A stretch of DNA of 64,000 nucleotides from Niastella yeongjuensis (GTDB taxonomy: Bacteria; Bacteroidota; Bacteroidia; Chitinophagales; Chitinophagaceae). How positions within the stretch are numbered: the first letter of the stretch is position 1; each line of letters begins with the position of its first letter. Below are positions 9,365 to 19,289 of the stretch, one piece after another. The stretch covers positions 186,001 through 250,000 of the forward strand of contig NZ_FOCZ01000005.1 in NCBI RefSeq assembly GCF_900110245.1. The letters are read 5' to 3'. The translations under genes and the position numbers were made by a program. The notes below the pieces were generated by a model. The model worked only from the letters and a program-made list of their open reading frames with translations, made no database searches and was not told the origin of the DNA.

Positions 9365-10489
9365 TTAGTTGGCTTTGCCGAAAAGCGATTCCAACTTTTG
9401 GTTCAGGGTTTCACCGCGTAAACCGGTGGCAACAATTTTACCTGAAGGGTCTACCAGGAAGCTCGCTGGCACGGCACGAATGCCATATAACACGGCTACT
9501 TCATTGTTCCAGCCTTTCAGATCAGAAACCTGTGTCCAGGGCAGGGCGTCATGCTCTACTGCTTTCAACCAGGGTTCTTTGTCTTTATCGAGCGATACAC
9601 TGAGGATATCAAATCCTTTGGTGTTATACATTTTGTATTGTTTCAGCAGGTTGGGATTTTCTGCACGGCACGGTCCGCACCAGCTGGCCCAGAATTCGAT
9701 CAATACATACTTGCCTTTGAAATCGGCCAGTTTTACTGATTTACCATCGGGTGTGCTTTGGGTGAATTCCTGTGCGGGTTTGCCTTCTTCTACCTTGCTT
9801 AACAGTTCGATACGGGCTGCGATCTCTTTGCCTATGTTAGAAGCTTTGATGGATGGATCCAGTTTATCGAACATCTTAATTGCTGAACCAAGTGTATTGG
9901 TGCTGGTATAGGCCAGTAATTCCTTGGCGCCTACATAGCTTTTTGGGTGTTCGCCAGGATAGGCAATACGGGCTTTGAATTCCCAGTTGTACTGGCTATC
10001 GGCCTTTGCCTGCAGCATTTTCGCAGTTACGCTATCACCAGCCTGTTTGGCATCATATGCTTTTTGAAACAACGCAATAGTTCTTCTGCGGTTGTCCATC
10101 AGCTTTTGGTTAAATGCTTCAAACTCCTGGGTAACACCTTTACCGGTTACTTTGGCATAGTACGTACTATCTACATCGTCTACTATCGAGATCGGCGTAT
10201 TTTCAATAAACAGTTCGATCTTTACTTTGTAGGTTTTGGAAAATAAGAAACCGGGAACGGGTTCATTTACATGACCTTTAAAAGTAAAGCTGCCATTGGT
10301 AACTTTTACCGTATCGGTTTTGGAAGCACCCAGGGTGCCATAGTTCAGGTACACCACGCTATCGGTAAAATGAGCCACCTTGGCGGTGATCACAAATTGC
10401 GGCACTTTCTTTTGTGCTACAGCCGGGCTGGCAATCAACAGCAAAGCGGCTGCTTTCAGTAGGAATGGTCTCAGTGAAGTCTTGTTCAT
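9365..10489 (-). CDS. TlpA-like thioredoxin with DUF4369 domain
   Basis: Periplasmic disulfide oxidoreductase of 374 residues. Signal peptide at 1-26 (ending SPAVAQ), a DUF4369-like domain of small beta strands at about 30-130, a helical linker at 130-230, then a thioredoxin/AhpC-TSA fold with the redox motif WCGPC (Cys271, Cys274). The enzyme probably reduces or isomerises disulfides in envelope proteins. It is the last gene of the SusC-SusD-DUF4843-PKD operon, 26 bases after the PKD-like gene, and a terminator follows. TlpA proteins at the end of FecI/FecR-controlled SusCD operons are frequent in Chitinophagaceae, which suggests a cysteine-rich or redox-sensitive cargo, but this is inference. 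Confidence 0.92.
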   Translation of the reverse strand: MNKTSLRPFLLKAAALLLIASPAVAQKKVPQFVITAKVAHFTDSVVYLNYGTLGASKTDTVKVTNGSFTFKGHVNEPVPGFLFSKTYKVKIELFIENTPISIVDDVDSTYYAKVTGKGVTQEFEAFNQKLMDNRRRTIALFQKAYDAKQAGDSVTAKMLQAKADSQYNWEFKARIAYPGEHPKSYVGAKELLAYTSTNTLGSAIKMFDKLDPSIKASNIGKEIAARIELLSKVEEGKPAQEFTQSTPDGKSVKLADFKGKYVLIEFWASWCGPCRAENPNLLKQYKMYNTKGFDILSVSLDKDKEPWLKAVEHDALPWTQVSDLKGWNNEVAVLYGIRAVPASFLVDPSGKIVATGLRGETLNQKLESLFGKAN

Positions 10490-10515
10490 CTATCGTTTTG
10501 TTATAATTTGAATAT

Positions 10516-11928
10516 TTATTGTCTTTCTGCCACATCGATGGGGTCTCCGGGAATGCCATCGATCTTTTTAATTAAGGTGCCCAGCTCCTGGGAGTCTATA
10601 TCGATGTAATACAGTGATCCTTCCACTCCTGCTATCATGGTAGTGTTATCCTTCAATTTGATCATAGTTACATTTTTACCCCCGAAGTCGATGGCCAGTG
10701 GCCGTAAATCCTGGATAGCCGGGTCATATCTGTAAATTTTATCACCCGAGGTAAAATAAAAGAGGACCTTGCCGTCCAGACTACCTGCCCACTTGGTAGT
10801 GGGTGTAATGAGTGCAGGTTGAGGGAAAGTATGCTTATATTCAGGCGATATTAAAACATATCCCCTATATGCTGCTGTGAACTTCAACTCATACACGGAG
10901 CCATCGGCTGCCTTACCAAATGCATAGCCGTGTTCTGAAATCGAATGTAAAAACAGCATATCGAGTTTCAAATCCTGTGGGTCAAACTCCGTGGTATTGT
11001 CCACCTGGTAAGTGGGTGCATAGGCAAAAGCACCCATATAGGTGAAAGCAATAATTTTTTTGCGATTGATATCATAACCACATGATATCAGGTCGATAAT
11101 TTTAACAACACGGGCGTATGCTTCATAATCGCCATTAGCTGGTTCGCCAAAAAAGCCATACACATCAGCACCATAAAAGGTTTGCCAGGTACCCTGATAC
11201 ATTTTCCCGTTAATAACGCCTTGTAAAACGCCATCACCGGTAGTTTCCAGGTAACCAGGTTTCGCCTTTGCAGGCCTGGTGAAAAAATTAGTGCGCAGGG
11301 TATTTATTTTCAGCATGGAATTGGTGCCTATGTGTACACCGCCATCGTCGGTATCGCCAAAAGTGGCCCAGTAACCCAATGCGGGTACGGGGTTGATCTG
11401 TAGCTTTACCGGATTAAATACCTGCAGGGGATGGCCGGGCAGGTCTTCTCCATTCAACGTTCTGTAAACCCGGGGTAAAACGGTGTTGTCTGGTTGAATA
11501 AAGCTGAGTTGCGAGATATTGTTTTCATTGCTCAAAACCAGGGTTCCCGTTGTATAGGGTGTTGTTATTTGAACATTGAAATTGCGAAAGTATTTCATCC
11601 CGTTCGAGCTGTCTGTAATTGTTAACAGTACAGGGTATACGTCGGGGTCCATAGTGAAATTATAGGAGAATGTGGGGCCATATAGGGTGGTATCCCATAC
11701 TTTTTTGGGAATTCCCAACCGCCAGCTAAGCCCAAACCGGGAATTAGCATCGGTGGTGGTTAACTGGGGGGCAATAACCAGGTTTTGGCCAAGGGGTACC
11801 TTATACAGCGAATCCACTCCAATGCCCGGCTCAACAACCGGGTGATAATCGTAGTTGCCTTTATCTTTATAACAGGCCAGCTGTAACAGCGCAACCGCTG
11901 CAAGCATAACCAATAATAATCGTTTCAT
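10516..11928 (-). CDS. PKD-like family lipoprotein
   Basis: Surface or periplasmic lipoprotein of 470 residues with lipobox LLQLAC (Cys19) followed by YKDKGNYDYH, a sequence start typical of the Bacteroidota 'PKD-like family' proteins that accompany SusCD pairs. The first 130 residues look like an Ig/PKD fold (GLSWRLGIPKKVWDTTLYGPTFSYNF); the rest has repeated beta motifs that suggest a propeller (for example GSLDGKVLFYFTSGDKIYRYDPA). No catalytic residues can be named. It probably helps the SusCD complex bind its ligand. It sits 28 bases behind the DUF4843 gene. Confidence 0.8.
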   Translation of the reverse strand: MKRLLLVMLAAVALLQLACYKDKGNYDYHPVVEPGIGVDSLYKVPLGQNLVIAPQLTTTDANSRFGLSWRLGIPKKVWDTTLYGPTFSYNFTMDPDVYPVLLTITDSSNGMKYFRNFNVQITTPYTTGTLVLSNENNISQLSFIQPDNTVLPRVYRTLNGEDLPGHPLQVFNPVKLQINPVPALGYWATFGDTDDGGVHIGTNSMLKINTLRTNFFTRPAKAKPGYLETTGDGVLQGVINGKMYQGTWQTFYGADVYGFFGEPANGDYEAYARVVKIIDLISCGYDINRKKIIAFTYMGAFAYAPTYQVDNTTEFDPQDLKLDMLFLHSISEHGYAFGKAADGSVYELKFTAAYRGYVLISPEYKHTFPQPALITPTTKWAGSLDGKVLFYFTSGDKIYRYDPAIQDLRPLAIDFGGKNVTMIKLKDNTTMIAGVEGSLYYIDIDSQELGTLIKKIDGIPGDPIDVAERQ

Positions 11929-11956
11929 TAAAATATTTTTAAGCAGTTAACTTAAA

Positions 11957-12763
11957 TCACTTTACCTGTCCGTTATTTTCATCGATAAAATAAAACTCGC
12001 CCGAACTGGGATCCTTTTCATACCGGAAAGAAATATTTGGCGATGCGATCTCATAAAAGATCTTATTGCCACTACTGTCTGCATTCAGTTTCATGTCGTA
12101 TCCTTTATCGGGGTTATTGGCTATCCACGTGTCCGGACTGGTCAACAAAGCCGATAACCTGGCCGTATAATAGATCCAAATGGGTGCATTCTCACTTTTT
12201 GTGGAAACCTCGTCGGTTGTAGCGGCCAGCCGGAATAATTTATGCTTCACTATTGAATAAGGGCCGCCCGGCGTTCTGAACCACCAGGCTGGTTTTTCGA
12301 ACCTGTTCGAGAATACCACCCGTACAGTGCTGACGTCTTTGATCTCTGTATTAAAATCGGCCGTTGGCACCAGCCGCAATACCAGGTTCAATGCGCGTTG
12401 CTCTAATAAGGGATCGGTGTTATAGATGATTATCGGCAACCACATGGATCCGGCATTTGCTGGTATCACATACTGGTCTTTTAAGGCATCAAAGTGTTTG
12501 CCCACTACAGCCGTTGTAGCTGAATCGACTATTGTTATCGAAAATGCGCGGTCTTTGTCTGAACGTTCACCTGAAATATTTACAGGTACCCAAACGGTAT
12601 CTTTTGTTCTTTCAGGATGCAGGGCAAACGTATACAATACGCTGTCCTGGCTATTCACGGCGAAAACAATATTGGCAGTGCCCTGAAAGCCTTTTATCTC
12701 TTTTTTCTGACAGGCTGTGATCAATACAACAGCCGCCAGTAACAGGATCCAAATTTTCTTCAT
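11957..12763 (-). CDS. DUF4843-domain lipoprotein
   Basis: Small lipoprotein of 268 residues; lipobox LITAC (Cys18), then an all-beta domain with the DUF4843 features GTANIVFAVNSQDSVLYTF and VWVPVNISGERSDKDRAFSI. DUF4843 proteins are known only by their place in SusC-SusD operons, where they are presumed surface ligand-binding accessory proteins. It lies 15 bases behind susD and 28 bases before the PKD-like gene, in the usual order SusC, SusD, DUF4843, PKD-like, TlpA. Confidence 0.82.
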   Translation of the reverse strand: MKKIWILLLAAVVLITACQKKEIKGFQGTANIVFAVNSQDSVLYTFALHPERTKDTVWVPVNISGERSDKDRAFSITIVDSATTAVVGKHFDALKDQYVIPANAGSMWLPIIIYNTDPLLEQRALNLVLRLVPTADFNTEIKDVSTVRVVFSNRFEKPAWWFRTPGGPYSIVKHKLFRLAATTDEVSTKSENAPIWIYYTARLSALLTSPDTWIANNPDKGYDMKLNADSSGNKIFYEIASPNISFRYEKDPSSGEFYFIDENNGQVK

Positions 12764-12778
12764 AACAGATGCGGTTGT

Positions 12779-14251
12779 TTAACGGTTACCAAATTCTATT
12801 TCATCATTAGGCAGTGGTAGGGTATACATCCTGTCAGATGCAGGAGTGGATCCGCCTATCTGGTTGGGAATATCCCGGTTCAACCGTTTATACATGTAAA
12901 AGATCTGGCCTTCGCCGTAAAACTCCTTTCGCGCTTCCTTCACCAATTCGTTTATCAACCCATCTTTGCTGGTCACCACCACATCAGATACCTGCCGGTT
13001 CTTTCGTACCGTATTTAAATAACCAACAGCCAGTGTGGGGTTTTGATCATACGCACATTCCGATGCGATATAATACATTTCAGTGAGCCTGATAGCGGGT
13101 ATAACCAGGTCGTACGGATTTGCTTCAAAATCGCGTTTGTATTTTTGTAATTCATTCCAGCCGTAAGAGTTGGAGCCCGGCGGAACATCCTGAAACCACC
13201 CCGTGCGCCGCATATCCTGCGAACCACCATTCGACAACTCATACAACACATCTTTGTATTTGGATTCAACTACCAGGCTTTTTAAACCGGCATTGAAACG
13301 GAAAGCCAGGGTATCTTTCATATTCGGCGCATACCAGGCGAACACCAGCTCCTTATACATGATACGGTCTTTTTTCTTCGTATCTGATTGATTGAAATCG
13401 GAACTCTTTGTCCAGGGGAATTTATTCGAATTGATCACTTCCTGTGCATTACTAAGCGCTTTGGCCTTATCTTCCTTGTACAGGCTCACTCTTGCCAGTT
13501 CGCCGCAAATGGCGTAATAATTCATCCGGTGACGCCTGTTCTGTAAAAACAGGTTGGGATTCTGCTGCTCTGCCGGACGATTATCATTATCGGTTACATA
13601 GCTGGGGATATAAGCGGCTGAAAGAATAGGGTCAACCGGCCGCATCAGTTCCTTAGCCTGTTCCAGGTCGGTTACGATGCTGTCGAGCACATCGGTGGTA
13701 CTGGACACTGCTGTTACCTTATTGGAGAACTGAGTTACATAAGGTATGACTTTCGCTGTTGGATTGATTTTGTATGAGGGTGCAAACAACCGTAACACAT
13801 CAAAATGCAAATAACCACGCAGCGCCAGCGCCTCTGCCTTCACCAGGGCCCGCATATCACCAGTGAGCACGTCTTTGTTTTCTTCCAGGTGTTTAAGTAT
13901 CAGGTTACAGTTGGCTATGCCATGGTATAAACCCGTCCACACTGTATCTTTTCTTTCAATAAAAAACGGGTCTTTATAATTGTAATTGCCAGTTGGCTGG
14001 TAATGCAGCACATCTTCCTGCGGTAAATAATAATTTTGCGCCAGTACTTCCGGGAAACCACAACTCAATTCATACCCATACAAATTCATATTGGTACAAC
14101 TGGTGTAAATACCGTTTATCGCATCCTGATATCCTTCCGGTGATTTAAACAACTCCTCCTCAGGCACCTGTGATACAGGCGTTACATCGAGCCATTTTTT
14201 ACACGATGTCAATGACAACAAAGTGATTGCGATCAATATATATTTATTCAT
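12779..14251 (-). CDS. RagB/SusD family nutrient-binding lipoprotein
   Basis: Outer-membrane lipoprotein of 490 residues that closes over the SusC channel and binds its substrate. Lipobox SLTSC (Cys17) followed by KKWLDVTPVSQVPEEELF, the standard SusD start. TPR-like helices (ALALRGYLHFDVLRLFAPSY; ELARVSLYKEDKAKALSNAQEVI) and the C-terminal EFYGEGQIFYMYKRLNR and YTLPLPNDEIEFG elements are typical. Stop-to-start spacing to the SusC gene is about 10 bases, so they form one transcript. The substrate is not deducible. Confidence 0.95.
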   Translation of the reverse strand: MNKYILIAITLLSLTSCKKWLDVTPVSQVPEEELFKSPEGYQDAINGIYTSCTNMNLYGYELSCGFPEVLAQNYYLPQEDVLHYQPTGNYNYKDPFFIERKDTVWTGLYHGIANCNLILKHLEENKDVLTGDMRALVKAEALALRGYLHFDVLRLFAPSYKINPTAKVIPYVTQFSNKVTAVSSTTDVLDSIVTDLEQAKELMRPVDPILSAAYIPSYVTDNDNRPAEQQNPNLFLQNRRHRMNYYAICGELARVSLYKEDKAKALSNAQEVINSNKFPWTKSSDFNQSDTKKKDRIMYKELVFAWYAPNMKDTLAFRFNAGLKSLVVESKYKDVLYELSNGGSQDMRRTGWFQDVPPGSNSYGWNELQKYKRDFEANPYDLVIPAIRLTEMYYIASECAYDQNPTLAVGYLNTVRKNRQVSDVVVTSKDGLINELVKEARKEFYGEGQIFYMYKRLNRDIPNQIGGSTPASDRMYTLPLPNDEIEFGNR

Positions 14252-14260
14252 ATCACCTTA

Positions 14261-17200
14261 TTAAAAGCTTGTTTGTAAAGAAAATGTATAACTCCGCGCA
14301 AAGGGATAATCGATACCCCGTTCGGCCTTCATGGTAGCCCAGCGCCAACCCTGGTTCATAGTAAAGGAAACCCGCAGACTGCGCATAGACAGTTTACTGT
14401 ACAACCTTCTATCAAAATCGTACGACAGGAATACCGATGACAATTCCAGCAGGTCATCTTTTTGCACAAACCTGTCTGTAGCATTGGTGGAGTTAAGATC
14501 GGTGATGCCTTTGTAGAGTGCTTTATCACCCGGTTGTTTCCACCGTTCAGTCAGCACCCTGCTGTCGACGTTATTGTGCGGATCGGCATTCTCTACTCTG
14601 TCTACCAGGGTTTGGTTGTATTCCTTGCCACCGAACCTGGTATTGAAGAGCGCATACAACATCCAGTGTTTGTAGGTAACATTCGTTCCAAAAAAGCCGT
14701 ATGCGGCAGGGGTATTGTCGCCAACCGGTACAATATCTTTTACATCCCAGGTGTAGGTATGGCTGCCATCTTTTTTAATAAAGATCTCTTTTCCGTTCGC
14801 AGGATCTATCCCTAATGAACGCACCGCATAAATAGTATTCATCGACTGGCCTTCAATAAAGCGCAACAAAGGTTCTCCCCTATAATTGTCCGACGTTTGC
14901 TGTTTATCGGCATTATCGTTGTATGTTTTCAACGAATTGGAAATTTTCAGGATCTTGTTTGTATTGCGGGTCATATTGGCGATCAGCGTCACCGACCAGT
15001 CGCGGCTTTTAAATACAGTAGCTTTCAGGTTCATCTCAACACCGGTATTCTTTATATCGCCCAGGTTCTCTTTATAAGAAGAGAAACCGGTTGAAGGGGG
15101 CAGCGTAATATCAGCAAGCATACCGTGTGTGATCTTTTCATAATACCTTCCGCTAACATACAGCCTGTCGTGTAACAAACCCAGGTCTACACCAACATCA
15201 TAGTTGTTGGTCTTCTGCCACTTCAATGCCTCGTTGCCGTATGTGGTCACTGCTGCCCCAATTCCGGTTGAATACCAGTTACCGGTATAGTAATCATAGG
15301 TTGTTTTTGATTGGTAGGGTGCAAAGTTCACCTGACCCGTTACCCCTGTGCTGGCCCTCAGCTTCAGTGTGCTGATGGAACTGTTCAGCAAAAAATCTTC
15401 CTTGTGCAAATTCCAGCCAATACCCAACGCCCAGAAAGGCGCTACCTTATTGTCTGTACCAAATTTGGAAGAACCGTCTAACCTGCCCGAGATATCGGCC
15501 ATGTATTTGTTCCGATAGGAATAGTTAACCGATAACAACGCACCTATCAGCCGGGTTTGCTGAAAGTCAGCAACCGGTGCACTGTTTGGTTTATAACTGT
15601 TTGCAAAAGCGATGCTGGTAAACCGGTCGTTTGGAAACCCTACCGCCGAAATAGATTTGGAATCATTGGTAGAAGTTTGCACGTTGGCTCCCGTGGCCAG
15701 ATTGATGTAATGGTCACCCAGCTGCTTATTGTAATTCAATGTAATGTTCCCATCAAAGATGTTCTCATCGTTCGTACTGTAGTCATAACTACCTTTCTCC
15801 TTTACGCGGGTGGGATCATAGTTATAAAACTCATTGCTTAGCGGTGACATATAGCGATCGCCCGTGTACCTGCGTTTGGTAGCGCTGATAAGGGCCCTTA
15901 ATGTCATCGCAGGGCTGATGTTCCAGTTGGCTGAAAACGCATCGATGAGTTCTATATATTTTGTTTGATCAAAATTGTGCAGGGTGCTGTTGTATAAAGG
16001 ATTCAGCACAGCTGAATTTTTATACTGGGCAGAGTCTGACAAATGGGTATCTATTATCCAATTGTCTACGGCCTGTATAATATGGCCATTGGAATCGGTT
16101 TTAGGATAGTATGGGTTCATCGATACATAGTTGATGAACGAGCCATACGGCGACTCCGTGCTGTTTACCTGCGTAACATTCAGTGAGTTTTTGAAGATAA
16201 ATTTTCTATTGGGTGCATACGAAAGCACAGAACCGATACCATACCTGTCGCGGCCTGAACCTTTCATTACGCCCGGCTGGGTTTGATAGCGCAGATCGAT
16301 CCCATAGCGGAGGGCGGCGTTACCACCCTCGATGTACATGGAATGTTTTTGTCCGAATGCCGTGGTAACCGGCTGCGACAGCCAATAGGTATTCACCCCT
16401 GCCAATACGTTGGCGTATTTGTTATAATAACTTTCCTGTTGTACGTCAATTGGAATTGCCGAGGAATTGTACACCCCGGCAAGTTTTTCATACTGCAGTT
16501 TATCGGCTGCATTCAACAGGTGGTAATCACTTAAATCGGGCGTAGAAAACATCAGATCGCTGCTGTATGAAACCATCAGCTTGCCATCCTGCGGCGCCTT
16601 GGTAGTAATTACTATTACCCCGTTGGCTGCGCGTGAACCATATACCGCAGTAGCCGCTGCGTCTTTTAAGATAGTGATCGACTGGATGCGGTTAACATCC
16701 ATATCGTATATTTTTTCAACCGTCACTTCATAACCATCCAGGATGAACGTAGGCAGATTTATATTTCCGGCCAGGTTATTACGGGTAAGCACCCCTTTAT
16801 CGCCAGAGGGCAAAGAAGCGGAGCCCCGGATATTCACCTGTGGCAGGGCATTGGGGTTTGAACCGAGCAGATTATTCTGCTGTACCTGTACAGAAGGATC
16901 ATATGCCTGTATGCTTTGTAAAATGTTTACCGGGTTTACCTTCTTCAGGTCTTCACCCGATACCGTAACCGCATTACCGGTAAAGCTTTCTTTTTTGATC
17001 TGCTGGTAACCGGTGATCACTACATCGGCCATCGGATCCTTGGCTTTTAGTTTTACCGACAGATCTCCTTCTTTTGCCCTGACCTCTATATTTTCAAAAC
17101 CCACAAAGCTTACCAATAGTACAGCGCCCGGTTTTGCCCTGACAACGAAATTACCCTGCGCATCGGTAACGGTGCCCACCTGGGTGCCTTTTACCAACAC

Positions 17201-17671
17201 GTTGGCGCTTGCCACCGGCGTACCCGATGCAGCATCGATCACCTTACCGTGAATTTCTACGGCAGGGATGGTATCAACCTTTTTTTCTTCAGCAGGCACA
17301 GGCAAGGGCGCCCTGTCGTTTACCACAATGGTCTTGTTCACAATGCTGTAGGTTACAGGTTGCGCTTCAAAAACCAGGTCAAGTACTTCTTTCAGGCCTT
17401 TGTTCTTTACGTCGATGTTTACGGGATGTGTTTTCTGCAACAGGCGCATGTTATAAAAGAACACATAGCCTGTTTGCTTTTTTATTTCCCGGAAAAGCTT
17501 CTGCAGTGGAATGTTCTCTTTGTTAACGGTTACCGTTTGTGAAAAACCCGCCGCAGATACCTGTAGGAAGCCCGCCAATATGAAAACAGCGGTTAACTTC
17601 ATAACCAGAATAGTTTTGGACTTTACCCGCTGTGGTATGCGCACAGCTTGGTAAAGATTAGTAAAAATCAT
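14261..17671 (-). CDS. SusC/RagA TonB-linked receptor with STN domain
   Basis: Outer-membrane transporter of about 1135 residues. Order of parts from ATG 17671: cytoplasmic-looking lead, signal peptide MKLTAVFILAGFLQVSAAGF (alternative start 17602), STN/secretin-like domain (VNKENIPLQKLFREIKKQTGYVFF...), carboxypeptidase-regulatory-like domain (HGKVIDAASGTPVASANVLVKG), TonB box region and plug (TVSGEDLKKVNPVNILQSI; SITILKDAAATAVYGSRAANGV), then the barrel ending YTFSLQTSF. The STN domain is the part that signals to the FecR anti-sigma factor, and a FecR and an ECF sigma gene lie directly upstream, so expression is probably autoregulated by substrate. The open frame reaches 17728, but the extra residues lack support. 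Confidence 0.94.
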   Translation of the reverse strand: MIFTNLYQAVRIPQRVKSKTILVMKLTAVFILAGFLQVSAAGFSQTVTVNKENIPLQKLFREIKKQTGYVFFYNMRLLQKTHPVNIDVKNKGLKEVLDLVFEAQPVTYSIVNKTIVVNDRAPLPVPAEEKKVDTIPAVEIHGKVIDAASGTPVASANVLVKGTQVGTVTDAQGNFVVRAKPGAVLLVSFVGFENIEVRAKEGDLSVKLKAKDPMADVVITGYQQIKKESFTGNAVTVSGEDLKKVNPVNILQSIQAYDPSVQVQQNNLLGSNPNALPQVNIRGSASLPSGDKGVLTRNNLAGNINLPTFILDGYEVTVEKIYDMDVNRIQSITILKDAAATAVYGSRAANGVIVITTKAPQDGKLMVSYSSDLMFSTPDLSDYHLLNAADKLQYEKLAGVYNSSAIPIDVQQESYYNKYANVLAGVNTYWLSQPVTTAFGQKHSMYIEGGNAALRYGIDLRYQTQPGVMKGSGRDRYGIGSVLSYAPNRKFIFKNSLNVTQVNSTESPYGSFINYVSMNPYYPKTDSNGHIIQAVDNWIIDTHLSDSAQYKNSAVLNPLYNSTLHNFDQTKYIELIDAFSANWNISPAMTLRALISATKRRYTGDRYMSPLSNEFYNYDPTRVKEKGSYDYSTNDENIFDGNITLNYNKQLGDHYINLATGANVQTSTNDSKSISAVGFPNDRFTSIAFANSYKPNSAPVADFQQTRLIGALLSVNYSYRNKYMADISGRLDGSSKFGTDNKVAPFWALGIGWNLHKEDFLLNSSISTLKLRASTGVTGQVNFAPYQSKTTYDYYTGNWYSTGIGAAVTTYGNEALKWQKTNNYDVGVDLGLLHDRLYVSGRYYEKITHGMLADITLPPSTGFSSYKENLGDIKNTGVEMNLKATVFKSRDWSVTLIANMTRNTNKILKISNSLKTYNDNADKQQTSDNYRGEPLLRFIEGQSMNTIYAVRSLGIDPANGKEIFIKKDGSHTYTWDVKDIVPVGDNTPAAYGFFGTNVTYKHWMLYALFNTRFGGKEYNQTLVDRVENADPHNNVDSRVLTERWKQPGDKALYKGITDLNSTNATDRFVQKDDLLELSSVFLSYDFDRRLYSKLSMRSLRVSFTMNQGWRWATMKAERGIDYPFARSYTFSLQTSF

Positions 17672-17733
17672 ACTTTTAAAATTGGGTAAACAAATAACAG
17701 TTTCGACGCTTTTAGAGAGTTTGCCCAAATTCG

Positions 17734-17773
17734 GCCGGTTGCGTTCCAGCGCTTCCGGCTTCCTTTTTTATGG
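17734..17773 (-). promoter_or_regulatory. SusC leader hairpin (GCCGG type), copy 1
   Basis: On the minus strand CCATAAAAAAGGAA (17773-17760) is followed by a hairpin: GCCGG, two-by-two internal loop, GCG, loop CTGGAA, CGC, CCGGC (17759-17734). Comparable hairpins lie in front of the other two SusC genes at 32838-32877 and 55055-55111. Confidence 0.45.
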
Positions 17774-17904
17774 CAGTTAGTGTGTACAGTCAAATCAGGT
17801 CTTTCTCATGTTTGTGACAGTTTTGGTTTTGATGAACAATCGGGTTAGCAGTTAATATGAACAAGGTCTACGGTTTAAGGCAGTTGTTTAGCGCCTTACT
17901 TTTT

Positions 17905-19095
17905 TCATGGCAGTACTGTTATTTTTCGTCCTTCTATTTTACAGTGTACATTACTGAGTTCTAATATTTTGAATACTTCTGTTATGTTGCTGTTGCGGGG
18001 TATTTCCCCTTCAAATTTTTCTGCAGGTACTTTACCGGCATACACTATTTCCACATCGTACCACCGGGCTATTTCCCGCATTACAGTTTCCACGCTGGCT
18101 TCATTGAATACAAAGCGACCTTCCTTCCAGGCAACGGCCTCTTCCAGATCGGCATGCTCATCTACATACATTTGCCCATCCTTTCTTACCTGTGCCTGTT
18201 GACCCGGTTTCAAAAAAGCACGGACTTTGGGACTGATCATCGTTACCGCCCCTTCCAGTAAGGTGGTATTTATAGCAGCCTCATCATTATAGGCCTTTAT
18301 ATTGAAGTGTGTTCCAGACACTTCCACTCGATTCCCTTCATTGGCTGCCGGAGAAGGATTTATATACACTTTAAAAGGCATCTTCTTTCCTTCACCAGGC
18401 ATTTTAACTTCAGCCACTTCAAAATAGGCTTCGCCTGTTAATTGTACTGCCCGTTCCTTTCCTGTGAAGCCGGCGGGAAAGCGCAAAGAGGATACCGCGT
18501 TCAACCATACTTTGGTGCCATCGGGCAAAACCACCTGATACTGGCCACCACGCGGGGTGCTGATCGTATTCCAGGCGATGACATCCTGATTGCCATTGTG
18601 CCGGGATTGATAGACCAGCTCACCATCCTGCTTTTTCAGCACGATGGCTTTTCCCTGCTGGCTGAGGGCACCATTGGCAGCACTGTCGAGCACGATCACT
18701 GAGCCGTCTCCCAAGGTTAATAGCGCTTTATTCCCGCCCGGCATCACTGGTTGGGTTTGGGGTTTAGGGGTCTGTACAATTTCGGGTACCGGATCTTTAC
18801 GGGTCAATAAAAAATAACCAGCGGTGGCCATCAACATCATGGTGCCAGCCGCCACCCACCACGTGCGTTGCTTACGCCAGATGGGTATTACGCGTTCAGC
18901 AGTTGCTGAGGTAAGCACTTCCTGTACGTTGCTGTAAATCCTTTCGCCAACAATTTCCTCCTCCTCTTCAGTCAACGGATTGTATATGTTGTTACGCCGT
19001 TCGTTGTACCACCCTTCTACCCATTCTTTTTCTGCAGAAGAACAGGTACCCAGGCGATAGCGCTGTAACAGGTCGCTGAATTGGTTAGCATCCAT
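17905..19095 (-). CDS. FecR-family anti-sigma factor
   Basis: Membrane regulator of 396 residues that holds the ECF sigma factor until the SusC STN domain signals. N-terminal cytoplasmic helical part (about 1-70), one membrane segment at about 74-95 (TWWVAAGTMMLMATAGYFLL), FecR core in the periplasm (NTISTPRGGQYQVVLPDGTKVWLNAVSSLRFP), and the C-terminal DUF4974 domain (FNEASVETVMREIARWYDVEIVY...). Length and order are those of the family. It stands between the sigma gene (stop 19290) and the SusC gene, each with about 200 bases of spacing. Confidence 0.95.
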   Translation of the reverse strand: MDANQFSDLLQRYRLGTCSSAEKEWVEGWYNERRNNIYNPLTEEEEEIVGERIYSNVQEVLTSATAERVIPIWRKQRTWWVAAGTMMLMATAGYFLLTRKDPVPEIVQTPKPQTQPVMPGGNKALLTLGDGSVIVLDSAANGALSQQGKAIVLKKQDGELVYQSRHNGNQDVIAWNTISTPRGGQYQVVLPDGTKVWLNAVSSLRFPAGFTGKERAVQLTGEAYFEVAEVKMPGEGKKMPFKVYINPSPAANEGNRVEVSGTHFNIKAYNDEAAINTTLLEGAVTMISPKVRAFLKPGQQAQVRKDGQMYVDEHADLEEAVAWKEGRFVFNEASVETVMREIARWYDVEIVYAGKVPAEKFEGEIPRNSNITEVFKILELSNVHCKIEGRKITVLP

Positions 19096-19289
19096 AGAAA
19101 TTCATTCAGGGTTTTAGGTTAAGGTTGAATTTAATTAGGCAGACAGGTTAGATAAGTACTAGTCGGAAAAAGGGAAAGGAGGTGGTAGAAGAAAATGAAG
19201 TTTTTTTTAAAAAATTATGAAGTTTGCAGGCTTCCCCCATTCCCCCCTCCAGTGAAGGGGAATGGAGATTTGATAACATTCTTTTTCAA